Part shown: one piece after another, positions 7,048 to 13,041 of the stretch
Numbering within the stretch: the stretch's first letter is position 1
Layout of the letters: every line of letters begins with the position of its first letter
Assembly (NCBI GenBank): GCA_023248835.1
Contig: JAHFDU010000078.1
Coordinates: forward strand, 1-13,041
Direction of reading: 5' to 3'
DNA from: Myxococcales bacterium
GTDB taxonomy: Bacteria > Myxococcota_A > Polyangia > Palsa-1104
Length of the DNA: 13,041 nt
Program-made: the position numbers and the translations under genes
The notes under the pieces: generated by a model
What the model saw: only the letters and a program-made list of their open reading frames with translations
What the model was told of the DNA's origin: nothing
The model's database searches: none

Positions 7048-8748
7048 ATGAAAAAGAACTTAGCAATCGCGGCGTTGTTTTTTTGCAACGTAGCGCGGGC
7101 CGAATCGCCGAAGAGCGACGCTGAGTTCGACCAGCTGGTCGATGAATATTACGCCGGCTATCCTGCGGCGCATCCGACGGCCGCGACCGAACTTGGGCTT
7201 CACCAGCAGGACCGCGCGCTTGAAGACTATTCGCCGAATGGCATCGCCACCGAGCACGCTCGACTCAAATGGTGGCAGACGCGATGGAGCGCCATCGCGG
7301 AGAAGAACAAACTGTCGCCTGGTCGCAACCGCGATTTGCGGCTGGTCAAGCAGAGTATCTTGTCGCAGTTGGTCGAGCTCGACGATGTACAGGGCTATCG
7401 GCGGCTGCCCGACTTCTACTCCGGCTTGGCCTCGCGCACCGTCTACTGTCTCATCAAGCGCGACTTTGCGCCGGCAGAAAAGCGGATCGAATCGGTGATC
7501 GCTCGCCAAGAAAAAATCCCGCTGCTACTGGCGGCGGGCAAGCATAACCTTGGCCGGGTTTCGAAAGTTGCGGTGGATGTGGCACTCGAAGAGATTCCGT
7601 CGACCATCGATTTTTTTGAAAAGGATGTACCGCTGGCATTTGTCGGCGTCAAAGATGAAACCAAGAAGGCGCGCCTGACCGCATCCACCGAGAAAGCGGT
7701 GAGCGCGCTAAAGGATTACGAACAGTTCATCAAAGAGAAACTGGCGCCGCATGCCGACGGGCCGATCGCGATTGGCGAAACGACTTTTCGCAAAAAACTT
7801 TTCGCCGACGAGATGGTCGACGCTCCCACCGGCGCACTATTGGCCAGTGCGGAGATGGAGCTTCAGAGGCTGCAAAATCAATTTCATGCCACCGCCAAGC
7901 TTATCGATCCCCAGCACTCGTTTCGGCAAGTGCAGGAGGAGATGACGCGCGATCATAGCACGCCCGAAAATGTCATTGTCGACGTCCAAGCGCGCCTCGG
8001 CGCTTTGCGCCAATTCCTGGTGGACCACAAGATTGTTTCGTTGCCGAACCAGACCCTTCCTAAGGTGCAGGAAACACCGCCATTTATGCGCGCGATGAGT
8101 ATGGCCTCGATGGAGACCCCAGGACCATTTGAAACGCATTCGACCGACGCCTTTTACAGTGTTACTTTGCCTGAAAAGGGTTGGAAAAAGGAGCAGGTAG
8201 AAGATTACATGCGCGGCGCTTTCAACCAGCCGCTGCTGGATGTGGTCTCGATCCATGAGGCATTTCCAGGCCACTACGTCCAGTTCATCTGGCTGCCGCA
8301 CGTCAAGTCCACAGTGCGAAAATTTGAAAGCGCCGCGTCAAACGCAGAAGGTTGGGCGCACTACTGCGAACAGATGCTGCTCGACGAGGGATTTGGCAGC
8401 GGTGATGCCAAGTTGCGCCTCGGGCAGCTGCAGGACGCGCTGCTTCGCGCCGCCCGCTACGTGGTGTCGATTCGCATGCACACCCGCGACATGAGTTTCG
8501 ACGAGGCCAAACATTTTTTTCACGATCAGGGGTACCAGTCGGAGAAGGTGGCCGAGATGGAGGCCAAGCGCGGCACCGAGGATCCGACCTACTTGTATTA
8601 CACCTTTGGCAAACTCGAAGTGTTGCGGCTACGCGAAGACTATAAAAAGAAAATGGGAAAGAAGTACTCGCTGCAAAAATTCCACGACGCGTTCTTGCTC
8701 GAAGGCGCGATGCCGCTGCCGCTGGTACGCGAAGCGCTACTCCAATAA
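7048..8748 (+). CDS. DUF885 family exported metallopeptidase-like protein
   Basis: A 566-residue protein of the DUF885 family, often annotated as a putative zinc carboxypeptidase-like enzyme; the physiological substrate is unknown. The start is the ATG at 7048, 5 nt after AAGG/AGG. The open frame extends back to 6784 but overlaps the upstream gene, and only this start gives a Sec signal (KKNLAIAALFFCNVARA with Ala-x-Ala cleavage after residue 18). The family signature HEAFPGH is at residues 403-409 (bases 8254-8274), and EGWAHYCEQM follows from Glu434. By analogy with HExxH enzymes, His403, Glu404, His409 and Glu434 are candidate metal or catalytic residues. The N-terminal part is helical and matches the usual DUF885 layout (FDQLVDEYYAGYPAAHPTAATELGLH). 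It sits 14 bp after the lipoprotein gene and probably acts in the periplasm. It ends in TAA directly abutting the convergent stop codon. Confidence 0.88.
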   Translation: MKKNLAIAALFFCNVARAESPKSDAEFDQLVDEYYAGYPAAHPTAATELGLHQQDRALEDYSPNGIATEHARLKWWQTRWSAIAEKNKLSPGRNRDLRLVKQSILSQLVELDDVQGYRRLPDFYSGLASRTVYCLIKRDFAPAEKRIESVIARQEKIPLLLAAGKHNLGRVSKVAVDVALEEIPSTIDFFEKDVPLAFVGVKDETKKARLTASTEKAVSALKDYEQFIKEKLAPHADGPIAIGETTFRKKLFADEMVDAPTGALLASAEMELQRLQNQFHATAKLIDPQHSFRQVQEEMTRDHSTPENVIVDVQARLGALRQFLVDHKIVSLPNQTLPKVQETPPFMRAMSMASMETPGPFETHSTDAFYSVTLPEKGWKKEQVEDYMRGAFNQPLLDVVSIHEAFPGHYVQFIWLPHVKSTVRKFESAASNAEGWAHYCEQMLLDEGFGSGDAKLRLGQLQDALLRAARYVVSIRMHTRDMSFDEAKHFFHDQGYQSEKVAEMEAKRGTEDPTYLYYTFGKLEVLRLREDYKKKMGKKYSLQKFHDAFLLEGAMPLPLVREALLQ

Positions 8749-9834
8749 CTACTGTGAAAAAGTCACGGCGATCCGTACAACGTCGGCGGGCTTGGTCGAA
8801 CCGAGATAGAGCGTGTAACCCACCTGCGCACGCAGGAAATGCCTGAACGGATAGCTGGCCAGACCGAAGGTGACGGCGTGGAACTTCGCCGCTGGTGCGA
8901 CTGAATTTTCGGTCTCGTTGTACCATTCGTAGCGCGCCGCGCATTCAAGATAGGGACGCAGCGCCATCACCGCGGTTGCTAGCGAAAACTCCTGCGCACT
9001 GTGAATACCACCGTCGAGATCGGAGATCGCGTGCGAGGCGTTGTTGTACTCGAGTGCGACTCCGACCGGTTTCCATTTGGCGTTGGCGTTAACTGAAAAG
9101 GCGTAGCCCGCTGCACCGTGCGCATATTGATAGATGCCGCCGCCGCCGACCGAGAAGCGAAACTTTGACTGCCACGCCGGATCATCGTCGCCAGTCGAAA
9201 GCGCCGTTCCGGTAGGACCGATTGGATCTATTCGCAAACGACCGGTCGCGATCACGCCATCAGAAAAATGCAGCAGCGGAGCGTCGCGCGAACCCAAATA
9301 GACGCCGACCGAGGCCGAAATCGCACCGAGCGGTGCATCGATAGCGAGACCGATCCGACGATCGGGGTAGAGCGCGAGCGCGGCCTGCGAACGCGAGAAA
9401 AGCGCGAGTGAAAACTCGGGCTCGTCGTGCGAAAAAGAGATGCTCGGCTTGGCGATGCCAGCTCGCAACGTCAACCAAGAAAGTGGTTGAAAGCCGATTT
9501 CGGCGGCGAACAGGCGTCCCCAGGAGGGAGCATCGGGGCGTGCCCGCTCGCGCAAGTTCCAGGGTTCGTAGCCGAGATGATAGAGCACCGCGCCGCGCTT
9601 GGTGGGGACCTTGCCGCACAGGGAGGCCCGGGCCAAGAAGAACGCCATCCTGGCCGTCGTGGCCGCATCGCCGGCCCTCACTGACGTGTCGCTGCCGACG
9701 CCGAGTGAGAGCAGGGTCGAGGGCTGTACTCGACGCGAAGCGGTGCCATCGCCAGAGCAAGGAAGGTCGGCGGCGGTCGCAATTCGCGCCCAGGCTGCAA
9801 GCGCGAGAACGATCAGCCGCGCTCTTTTGCCCAC
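8749..9834 (-). CDS. Porin-like outer-membrane beta-barrel protein (OprO/OprP-like)
   Basis: A 361-residue predicted outer-membrane protein. It starts at a GTG (9834) that overlaps the end of the sigma gene by 22 bp, implying translational coupling. GGGG just upstream is a weak ribosome site. A Sec signal covers about residues 1-21 (RARLIVLALAAWARIATA). The mature part alternates polar and hydrophobic residues in strand-length blocks with Gly/aromatic turns, for example RRIGLAIDAPLGAISASVGVYLGS and AAKFHAVTFGLASYPFRHF. The first of these blocks resembles the pattern around a barrel strand in phosphate-selective porins of the OprO/OprP family. The C-terminal strand ends VVRIAVTFSQ, without the classic terminal Phe. 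Substrate is unknown; given add in the operon, a nucleoside or phosphate role is conceivable but unproven. It ends in TAG abutting the DUF885 stop. Confidence 0.72.
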   Translation of the reverse strand: MGKRARLIVLALAAWARIATAADLPCSGDGTASRRVQPSTLLSLGVGSDTSVRAGDAATTARMAFFLARASLCGKVPTKRGAVLYHLGYEPWNLRERARPDAPSWGRLFAAEIGFQPLSWLTLRAGIAKPSISFSHDEPEFSLALFSRSQAALALYPDRRIGLAIDAPLGAISASVGVYLGSRDAPLLHFSDGVIATGRLRIDPIGPTGTALSTGDDDPAWQSKFRFSVGGGGIYQYAHGAAGYAFSVNANAKWKPVGVALEYNNASHAISDLDGGIHSAQEFSLATAVMALRPYLECAARYEWYNETENSVAPAAKFHAVTFGLASYPFRHFLRAQVGYTLYLGSTKPADVVRIAVTFSQ

Positions 9835-10580
9835 TGCCCCGATGCCGCCGCGCGCCGAAGCCGCGCCAGCAATTCTGCCGGCACCTCGATCGGCGGCAGA
9901 GTGCGAAAAATCTTGGACGCGTCAGGCGACTTGATTTCGCCGGCAAACGGGCGATTGGGAGTGCGCAGTTGCACTTCGCCGCGTGGCGGGGCAATGAATC
10001 CCTTGTCGAGCGCGTTACCGATGCGCGACGGGCAGTGACAGGGATTGCGTGGATCGATGTGCTCGCAGCGCGGCGCCAAGTAGTCGCCGATTTTCTGGCT
10101 GGCACGCGACATCCGCACTTTGTACGCCGAGACTTTGATGCCGAGCGTGCGTGCCGCCTCCTCGTCGCTCTTGCCGATCACGTTTGACAGCACAAACGCG
10201 ATGCGCTCGCCAGGCGACAGGCAATTGATCACCGCAGTCATACAGCCCTGCTTGAGTTCCCAGAGCAGAAATTCGCGCTCGGGCGAGGTCAGCGAAGCGA
10301 TTTGGGTGTTGCGGGTTGCCTCCGAACGCAGGGTATCGTCGAGCAAGTCAAAATCAACTTCCGCCTCTGCCGGAAGCCGTTTTTCGCTGACGTGGGCGGC
10401 GATTTTGAGCAGCCAAAGCTCGAGCTCGTCCGCACTTTCGGGTGGCTGTCCGCCAAATGCGCGCGCAAAGGTTTCGTAGGTTGCCTTCTGCGCGTCTTCT
10501 GTTGAGAGCGTCATGCGCGCGCAAAAATTGAAGATGGTGGGCAAGAGCTTCTCAAGTTGGGTAGCGAGCAGCTCGCTCAT
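9813..10580 (-). CDS. ECF-type RNA polymerase sigma factor with C-x8-C-x-C tail
   Basis: A 255-residue sigma-70-family regulator, expected to direct RNA polymerase to specific promoters. Region 2 is recognisable but degenerate at about residues 12-70 (STEDAQKATYETFARAFG, ELWLLKIAAHVSEKR). Region 4 is clear at about 112-168 (LSPGERIAFVLSNVIGKSDEEAARTLGIKVSAYKVRMSRA). After it comes a cysteine motif, C172-x8-C181-x-C183 in CEHIDPRNPCHCPSRI, of a kind found after region 4 in some ECF factors and possibly metal-binding or redox-sensing. A further ~65-residue tail follows, with no transmembrane segment. It lies 10 bp after add and overlaps the porin gene. No anti-sigma gene is adjacent, so the tail itself may be the control element. 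The weak Shine-Dalgarno (GGGA) suggests coupling to add translation. Confidence 0.82.
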   Translation of the reverse strand: MSELLATQLEKLLPTIFNFCARMTLSTEDAQKATYETFARAFGGQPPESADELELWLLKIAAHVSEKRLPAEAEVDFDLLDDTLRSEATRNTQIASLTSPEREFLLWELKQGCMTAVINCLSPGERIAFVLSNVIGKSDEEAARTLGIKVSAYKVRMSRASQKIGDYLAPRCEHIDPRNPCHCPSRIGNALDKGFIAPPRGEVQLRTPNRPFAGEIKSPDASKIFRTLPPIEVPAELLARLRRAAASGQWAKERG

Positions 10581-10590
10581 CGGTTTCCCA

Positions 10591-11700
10591 CTAGCTGATC
10601 GGTTTGGCTGCGGTCGCGGTAAGCACCGGCTCGCGTTTTTGGGTGGTTCCCGCCGGCTCGGGCGGCGTGGTAAACGCCTCGAGCTCTTTGGTGACTTTTT
10701 TCAGCACGTCGGCCTTTTCGCGGTAGGGCAAAAAAGCGCTCTTGAAGCCGCTGATGATCATGTCTTTGAGATCTTCCAGGCCGAGTCCATAGAGCTGATG
10801 AATGAGCAGCATCTCTTTGGAGACAGTGGTGTCGGTCATCAAGCGGTTGTCGGTGTTGATGGTGACGCGGAGTCCGTAGGCGTAAAAAAACGGCAGCGGA
10901 TGGGAAGCGAAATCGGGCGCTGCTTGAGTTTGTACGTTCGAAGACAGGCAAATCTCGAGCGGAATGCGATGATCGTTGACGTAGTTGAGTAGATCGCCAT
11001 TTTCGCGCAGCCGCGTGCCATGGCCGATGCGGTGAGCGCCGCAATAGTGAATCGCTTGCGCGATCGATTCTGGACCGTAGGCCTCACCGGCGTGCGCAGT
11101 ACAATTGACGTTGTTGTTTAAGATCAATTGAAACGCCTGCTTGTGATCTTTGGCGGGATAGTTGTATTCGGCGCCGGCGAGATCAAAACCGATGACGCCG
11201 CGATTCTTGAACGCTACGCAGAGCTCGGCCATGCGCAACGAGGACTCGGCGCTGATCGAGCGAATGCCACACAAAATGACGCCGGAGCGAACCCCAAAAT
11301 CGCGCTCACCCGAGCGCAAACCTTGAATCACCGCCTCTACGATCGGTGCCAGACGCAAGCCGCGTTCGGTGTGCAGCATCGGCGAGTAGCGAACTTCTAG
11401 GTAGCGGACATTTTCGCGCGCGCAGTCTTCCACCAATTCGTAGGCGGTGCGGAACAGCGCCTCCTCGGTTTGCATGACGGAGAGCGTGATGTCGAACGCC
11501 TTTAAGTACTCGTCGAGCGAGGTGCAACGTTCGCCTGCATAAATCAATTTGAAAAGTTTGTCCGGATCTTCAGAGGGAAGTTTTATTTTTTGTTTTTGCG
11601 CCAAATCGAGAATCGTCGAAACGCGCAGACTGCCGTCGAGGTGGCAGTGCAAATCGGTCTTGGGCAGTTTTTCTAGGAATTCCAGGGTAAGTGCCGACAT
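10591..11700 (-). CDS. add: Adenosine deaminase
   Basis: Hydrolytically deaminates adenosine or deoxyadenosine to inosine or deoxyinosine with a catalytic Zn2+; purine salvage, cytoplasm. The 369-residue length fits the bacterial family. Zinc and catalytic residues are visible: H18 and H20 in TDLHCHLDGSLR, H203 and E206 in TAHAGEAYGPESI, H227 in HRIGHGTRL, and D284 in INTDNRLMTDTT. The NTDN form, with Asn where mammalian enzymes have a second Asp, is the usual bacterial variant. GFDLAGAEYNYP is also typical. The last ~28 residues are a Pro/Thr-rich tail without family counterpart. The start ATG at 11700 has no Shine-Dalgarno and lies only 7 nt from a TATACT box, so the mRNA may be leaderless. 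It heads the operon add-sigma-porin. Confidence 0.94.
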   Translation of the reverse strand: MSALTLEFLEKLPKTDLHCHLDGSLRVSTILDLAQKQKIKLPSEDPDKLFKLIYAGERCTSLDEYLKAFDITLSVMQTEEALFRTAYELVEDCARENVRYLEVRYSPMLHTERGLRLAPIVEAVIQGLRSGERDFGVRSGVILCGIRSISAESSLRMAELCVAFKNRGVIGFDLAGAEYNYPAKDHKQAFQLILNNNVNCTAHAGEAYGPESIAQAIHYCGAHRIGHGTRLRENGDLLNYVNDHRIPLEICLSSNVQTQAAPDFASHPLPFFYAYGLRVTINTDNRLMTDTTVSKEMLLIHQLYGLGLEDLKDMIISGFKSAFLPYREKADVLKKVTKELEAFTTPPEPAGTTQKREPVLTATAAKPIS

Positions 11701-11724
11701 TCAATAAGTATATACTGCAACACC
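11701..11724. promoter_or_regulatory. 24-bp bidirectional promoter with shared palindromic -10 box
   Basis: The whole gap between the divergent add and rhodanese start codons. It centres on the perfect palindrome AGTATATACT (11707-11716), so each strand reads TATACT, a good -10 hexamer. On the minus strand 6 nt, and on the plus strand 8 nt, separate the box from the A of the ATG, which places predicted transcription starts at or within 1-2 nt of each start codon. Neither gene has a Shine-Dalgarno, consistent with leaderless mRNAs. Any -35 would lie inside the opposite coding sequence, and I see no good TTGACA there. Confidence 0.5.
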
Positions 11725-12084
11725 ATGGATCACTCCCTGGATTTTTTGGCATTGGTCGACGATGCCAAAACTCGCATTCGCCAAATTTCTATTGACGACT
11801 GGCTGGCGCAGAAACCCAAGCCGCTCCTCATCGATGTGCGCGAAGACGACGAATGGCGTGCAGGCCATGCCGCTTCCGCCGAACATCTCGGCAAAGGAGT
11901 CATCGAGCGCGATATCTGCGAGCGCGTACCCAACAAGAGCGAAAAGTTGGTGCTGTACTGCGGCGGTGGTTTTCGCTCCGCGCTGGCGGCCGACGCGCTC
12001 CAAAGGATGGGATATACCGAGGTACGTTCTCTCGTCGGTGGCTACAAAGCCTGGCTTGCGAGCAACTTGCCGACGGAGAAATAG
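11725..12084 (+). CDS. Rhodanese-like domain protein (single domain)
   Basis: A 119-residue cytoplasmic single-domain rhodanese, a family that carries sulfane sulfur as a persulfide on its active-site cysteine and passes it to acceptors such as cyanide or thiols. Features in order: an N-terminal helix (FLALVDDAKTRI), the LLIDVREDDEWRAGHAASAEHL motif with the conserved Asp-Val-Arg, and the active loop Cys79-GGGFR (LYCGGGFRSALAADAL), then VRSLVGGYKAWL near the C-terminus. The six-residue loop is the usual length for sulfurtransferases rather than the longer phosphatase-type loop. It ends in TAG, immediately followed by the ATG of the methyltransferase remnant, so the two once formed an operon. 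No Shine-Dalgarno precedes its ATG (see the promoter entry). Confidence 0.92.
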   Translation: MDHSLDFLALVDDAKTRIRQISIDDWLAQKPKPLLIDVREDDEWRAGHAASAEHLGKGVIERDICERVPNKSEKLVLYCGGGFRSALAADALQRMGYTEVRSLVGGYKAWLASNLPTEK

Positions 12085-12376
12085 ATGGACAGCGTCGATT
12101 TTGGCAAGACCGCGGCAGACTACGCCCAGCATCGTCAAGGTTTTCCGGACGAGACTTTTGCGCGGCTGGCGGCGCATGACGTCGGAATTTCTGGCCAGCG
12201 CGTGCTCGACGTCGGCCGGGACCGGAACGTTGGCGCGAGGCTTTGCGCAACGCGGCTGCACGGTGACCGGGCTTGATCGCTCGGAGGCCTGTTCCCGGCC
12301 TGGCGCGCCTCCCGGCTCGATACGGTTGAAACGCTGCGTCAAGAGTAAGCCAATTGGGTTTTTTAACCCCAATTAA
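12085..12376 (+). pseudogene. Frameshifted, truncated class I SAM methyltransferase remnant
   Basis: Starts at the ATG abutting the rhodanese stop, with a Shine-Dalgarno GGAG (12075-12078). Frame 1 gives VDFGKTAADYAQHRQGFPDE and QRVLDVG, the N-terminus and the start of the SAM-binding motif I of a UbiE-like methyltransferase, then diverges and stops at 12276. From 12218 a different frame restores motif I and its continuation, GTGTLARGFAQRGCTVTGLDRSEA, up to about 12289. Only one base (C12217) separates the two parts where a full codon is expected, so a 2-bp deletion in the Gly-rich loop is the simplest explanation. After 12289 no frame continues the family; that frame ends at 12376. The family usually has ~250 residues, of which ~70 remain. 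A sequencing error could explain the frameshift but not the missing C-terminus. Confidence 0.78.
12352..12374. terminator. AT-rich hairpin after the methyltransferase remnant
   Basis: AATTGGG (12352-12358) pairs with CCCAATT (12368-12374). The loop starts with T6, and two more T-A pairs can form around a bulged C. It is placed where a terminator of the rhodanese/methyltransferase transcript would be, but no T tract follows the stem, so intrinsic termination is doubtful. It may simply be a palindromic spacer. Confidence 0.35.
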
Positions 12377-12483
12377 AGGCACTACAGAGTGGGGCCTATA
12401 GACCTCACTTCAGCCCCGAACCCCGCGGCGCGCGAGGCCGACGAGTCGGCACCGCTCTTGCTCTTTCAATGCTCGGGGAAGCT
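12377..12483. other. Intergenic spacer before the DUF4157 gene
   Basis: About 107 bp. The only structure I see is a small perfect hairpin, GCCGAC-GA-GTCGGC (12437-12450), about 34 nt before the DUF4157 ATG. No clear promoter hexamers are present. Confidence 0.5.
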
Positions 12484-13041
12484 ATGGCCAAAGAACTTGC
12501 CAAACCAGTGGATTCGCCAAAGGGCGGCCCGGAGGAGAAAAACGAGAGCGGGCACGAACGTGACCTTGCTGCGTTGCGATTAAGGCGGATCGGGGGCCGG
12601 GGTGGCGCGCCGCTTGACGCTCAACTGCAGGCGCGGGCGGAAGCCTCGCTCGGCGTCGGGTTGAACGACGTTCGAGTGCACCGCGATGATGCGCTCAACA
12701 CCGAACACAAGAGTCGAGCCTTGGCGCACGGGCAGGATATTTACCTCTCGAGCAGCGTCGAAAACGGGCTCAATCACATCATGGCCCATGAGGTGGCGCA
12801 TACGGTACAGCAGCGCGGCGCCGCTTCCACGATCGCCAGTTACACGCCGCCTTCGCGCGGCGGCAGCGCACACGAACAGGATGCCAATCAAGCTGCCCAT
12901 AACATTCTGGATGGTCGCCCCGCGCAAGTAACCCCGGTAAACCGGCAATGCTGGCAAGCGTACGAAGAAGAAGAAGAAGAAGAAGAAGAAGAAGAAGAAG
13001 AAGAAGAAGAAGAAGACAAGCCGCTTAAGCTCGGCCACGAC
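12484..13041 (+). CDS. DUF4157 (eCIS-core type) putative metallopeptidase with poly-Glu tract, 3'-truncated
   Basis: An open frame runs off the right edge, with 186 codons visible. The ATG at 12484 has a GGGGA site 4 nt upstream; an in-frame ATG at 12469 would add five residues. Residues 1-40 are charged and probably disordered. Residues ~41-110 match DUF4157: GGAPLDAQLQARAEASLGVG, then NDVRVHRDD, GQDIYLSS, and the zinc-peptidase-like HEVAH at 102-106, followed by the family's QQ (109-110). His102, Glu103 and His106 are the expected metal and catalytic residues. Residues 161-177 are 17 consecutive glutamates, then DKPLKLGHD at the edge. No signal peptide is visible. DUF4157 domains occur with extracellular contractile injection systems and at the front of polymorphic toxins or large exported proteins, but nothing of such a system lies in this window. 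The C-terminal domain is unknown. Confidence 0.82.
   Translation, partial: MAKELAKPVDSPKGGPEEKNESGHERDLAALRLRRIGGRGGAPLDAQLQARAEASLGVGLNDVRVHRDDALNTEHKSRALAHGQDIYLSSSVENGLNHIMAHEVAHTVQQRGAASTIASYTPPSRGGSAHEQDANQAAHNILDGRPAQVTPVNRQCWQAYEEEEEEEEEEEEEEEEEDKPLKLGHD
12964..13014 (+). repeat. (GAA)17 trinucleotide microsatellite
   Basis: Seventeen uninterrupted GAA codons in the DUF4157 gene, flanked by TAC before and GAC after. Exclusive use of GAA, without a single GAG, points to recent slippage expansion rather than selection on a coded acidic segment. Copy-number change keeps the frame. A purine-only strand of this length can form triplex or R-loop structures. Confidence 0.95.

Noticed and set aside
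12580..13038. Minus-strand frame with a poly-Phe run
   Set aside because: It is the complement of the (GAA)17 tract and the DUF4157 domain; the plus-strand frame carries HEVAH and other family motifs.

Overview
The window looks like chromosomal DNA of a GC-rich Gram-negative bacterium, most likely from the Myxococcota or another former deltaproteobacterial lineage. The evidence is lipoproteins with repeated CxxC-type cysteine modules, a secreted protein with a DLDGDGKKDN-type calcium-loop motif, an outer-membrane beta-barrel protein with a Sec signal, and a DUF4157 protein. This assignment is an inference from gene style. No rRNA or tRNA is present to settle it.

Layout from left to right. 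Bases 1-3318 (+) hold the C-terminal three quarters of the glutamate synthase large subunit (gltB), open at the left edge. It meets, almost stop to stop, a minus-strand Cys-rich, Gly/Asn-repeat lipoprotein (3320-4498). A gene-free, repeat-rich region of about 500 bp (4499-5001) separates that gene from a rightward cluster: branched-chain aminotransferase ilvE (5002-5949), a Ca-loop/Cys-rich putative lipoprotein (5978-7033) and an exported DUF885 metallopeptidase-like protein (7048-8748). This cluster meets, with abutting stop codons, a leftward operon read from 11700 down to 8749: adenosine deaminase (add), a divergent ECF-type sigma factor with a cysteine-containing tail, and a porin-like outer-membrane protein that overlaps the sigma gene by 22 bp.

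A 24-bp divergent gap (11701-11724), centred on the palindrome AGTATATACT, separates add from a rightward rhodanese gene (11725-12084). The palindrome gives a TATACT box on both strands, and both starts lack a Shine-Dalgarno, so leaderless transcription in both directions is plausible. Directly after the rhodanese stop comes a frameshifted and truncated class I methyltransferase remnant (12085-12376). The window ends inside a DUF4157 (eCIS-core-type) putative metallopeptidase gene (12484 to the edge), which carries an uninterrupted (GAA)17 tract coding for 17 glutamates.

Functionally, the left half combines nitrogen and amino-acid metabolism (GltB and IlvE share the glutamate pool) with envelope or exported proteins. 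The right half couples nucleoside salvage (Add) to a regulator and a porin, which suggests but does not prove a nutrient-uptake module. The least ordinary parts are the compact bidirectional promoter, the competing hairpins before ilvE, and the right edge with the decayed methyltransferase next to the DUF4157/poly-Glu gene.
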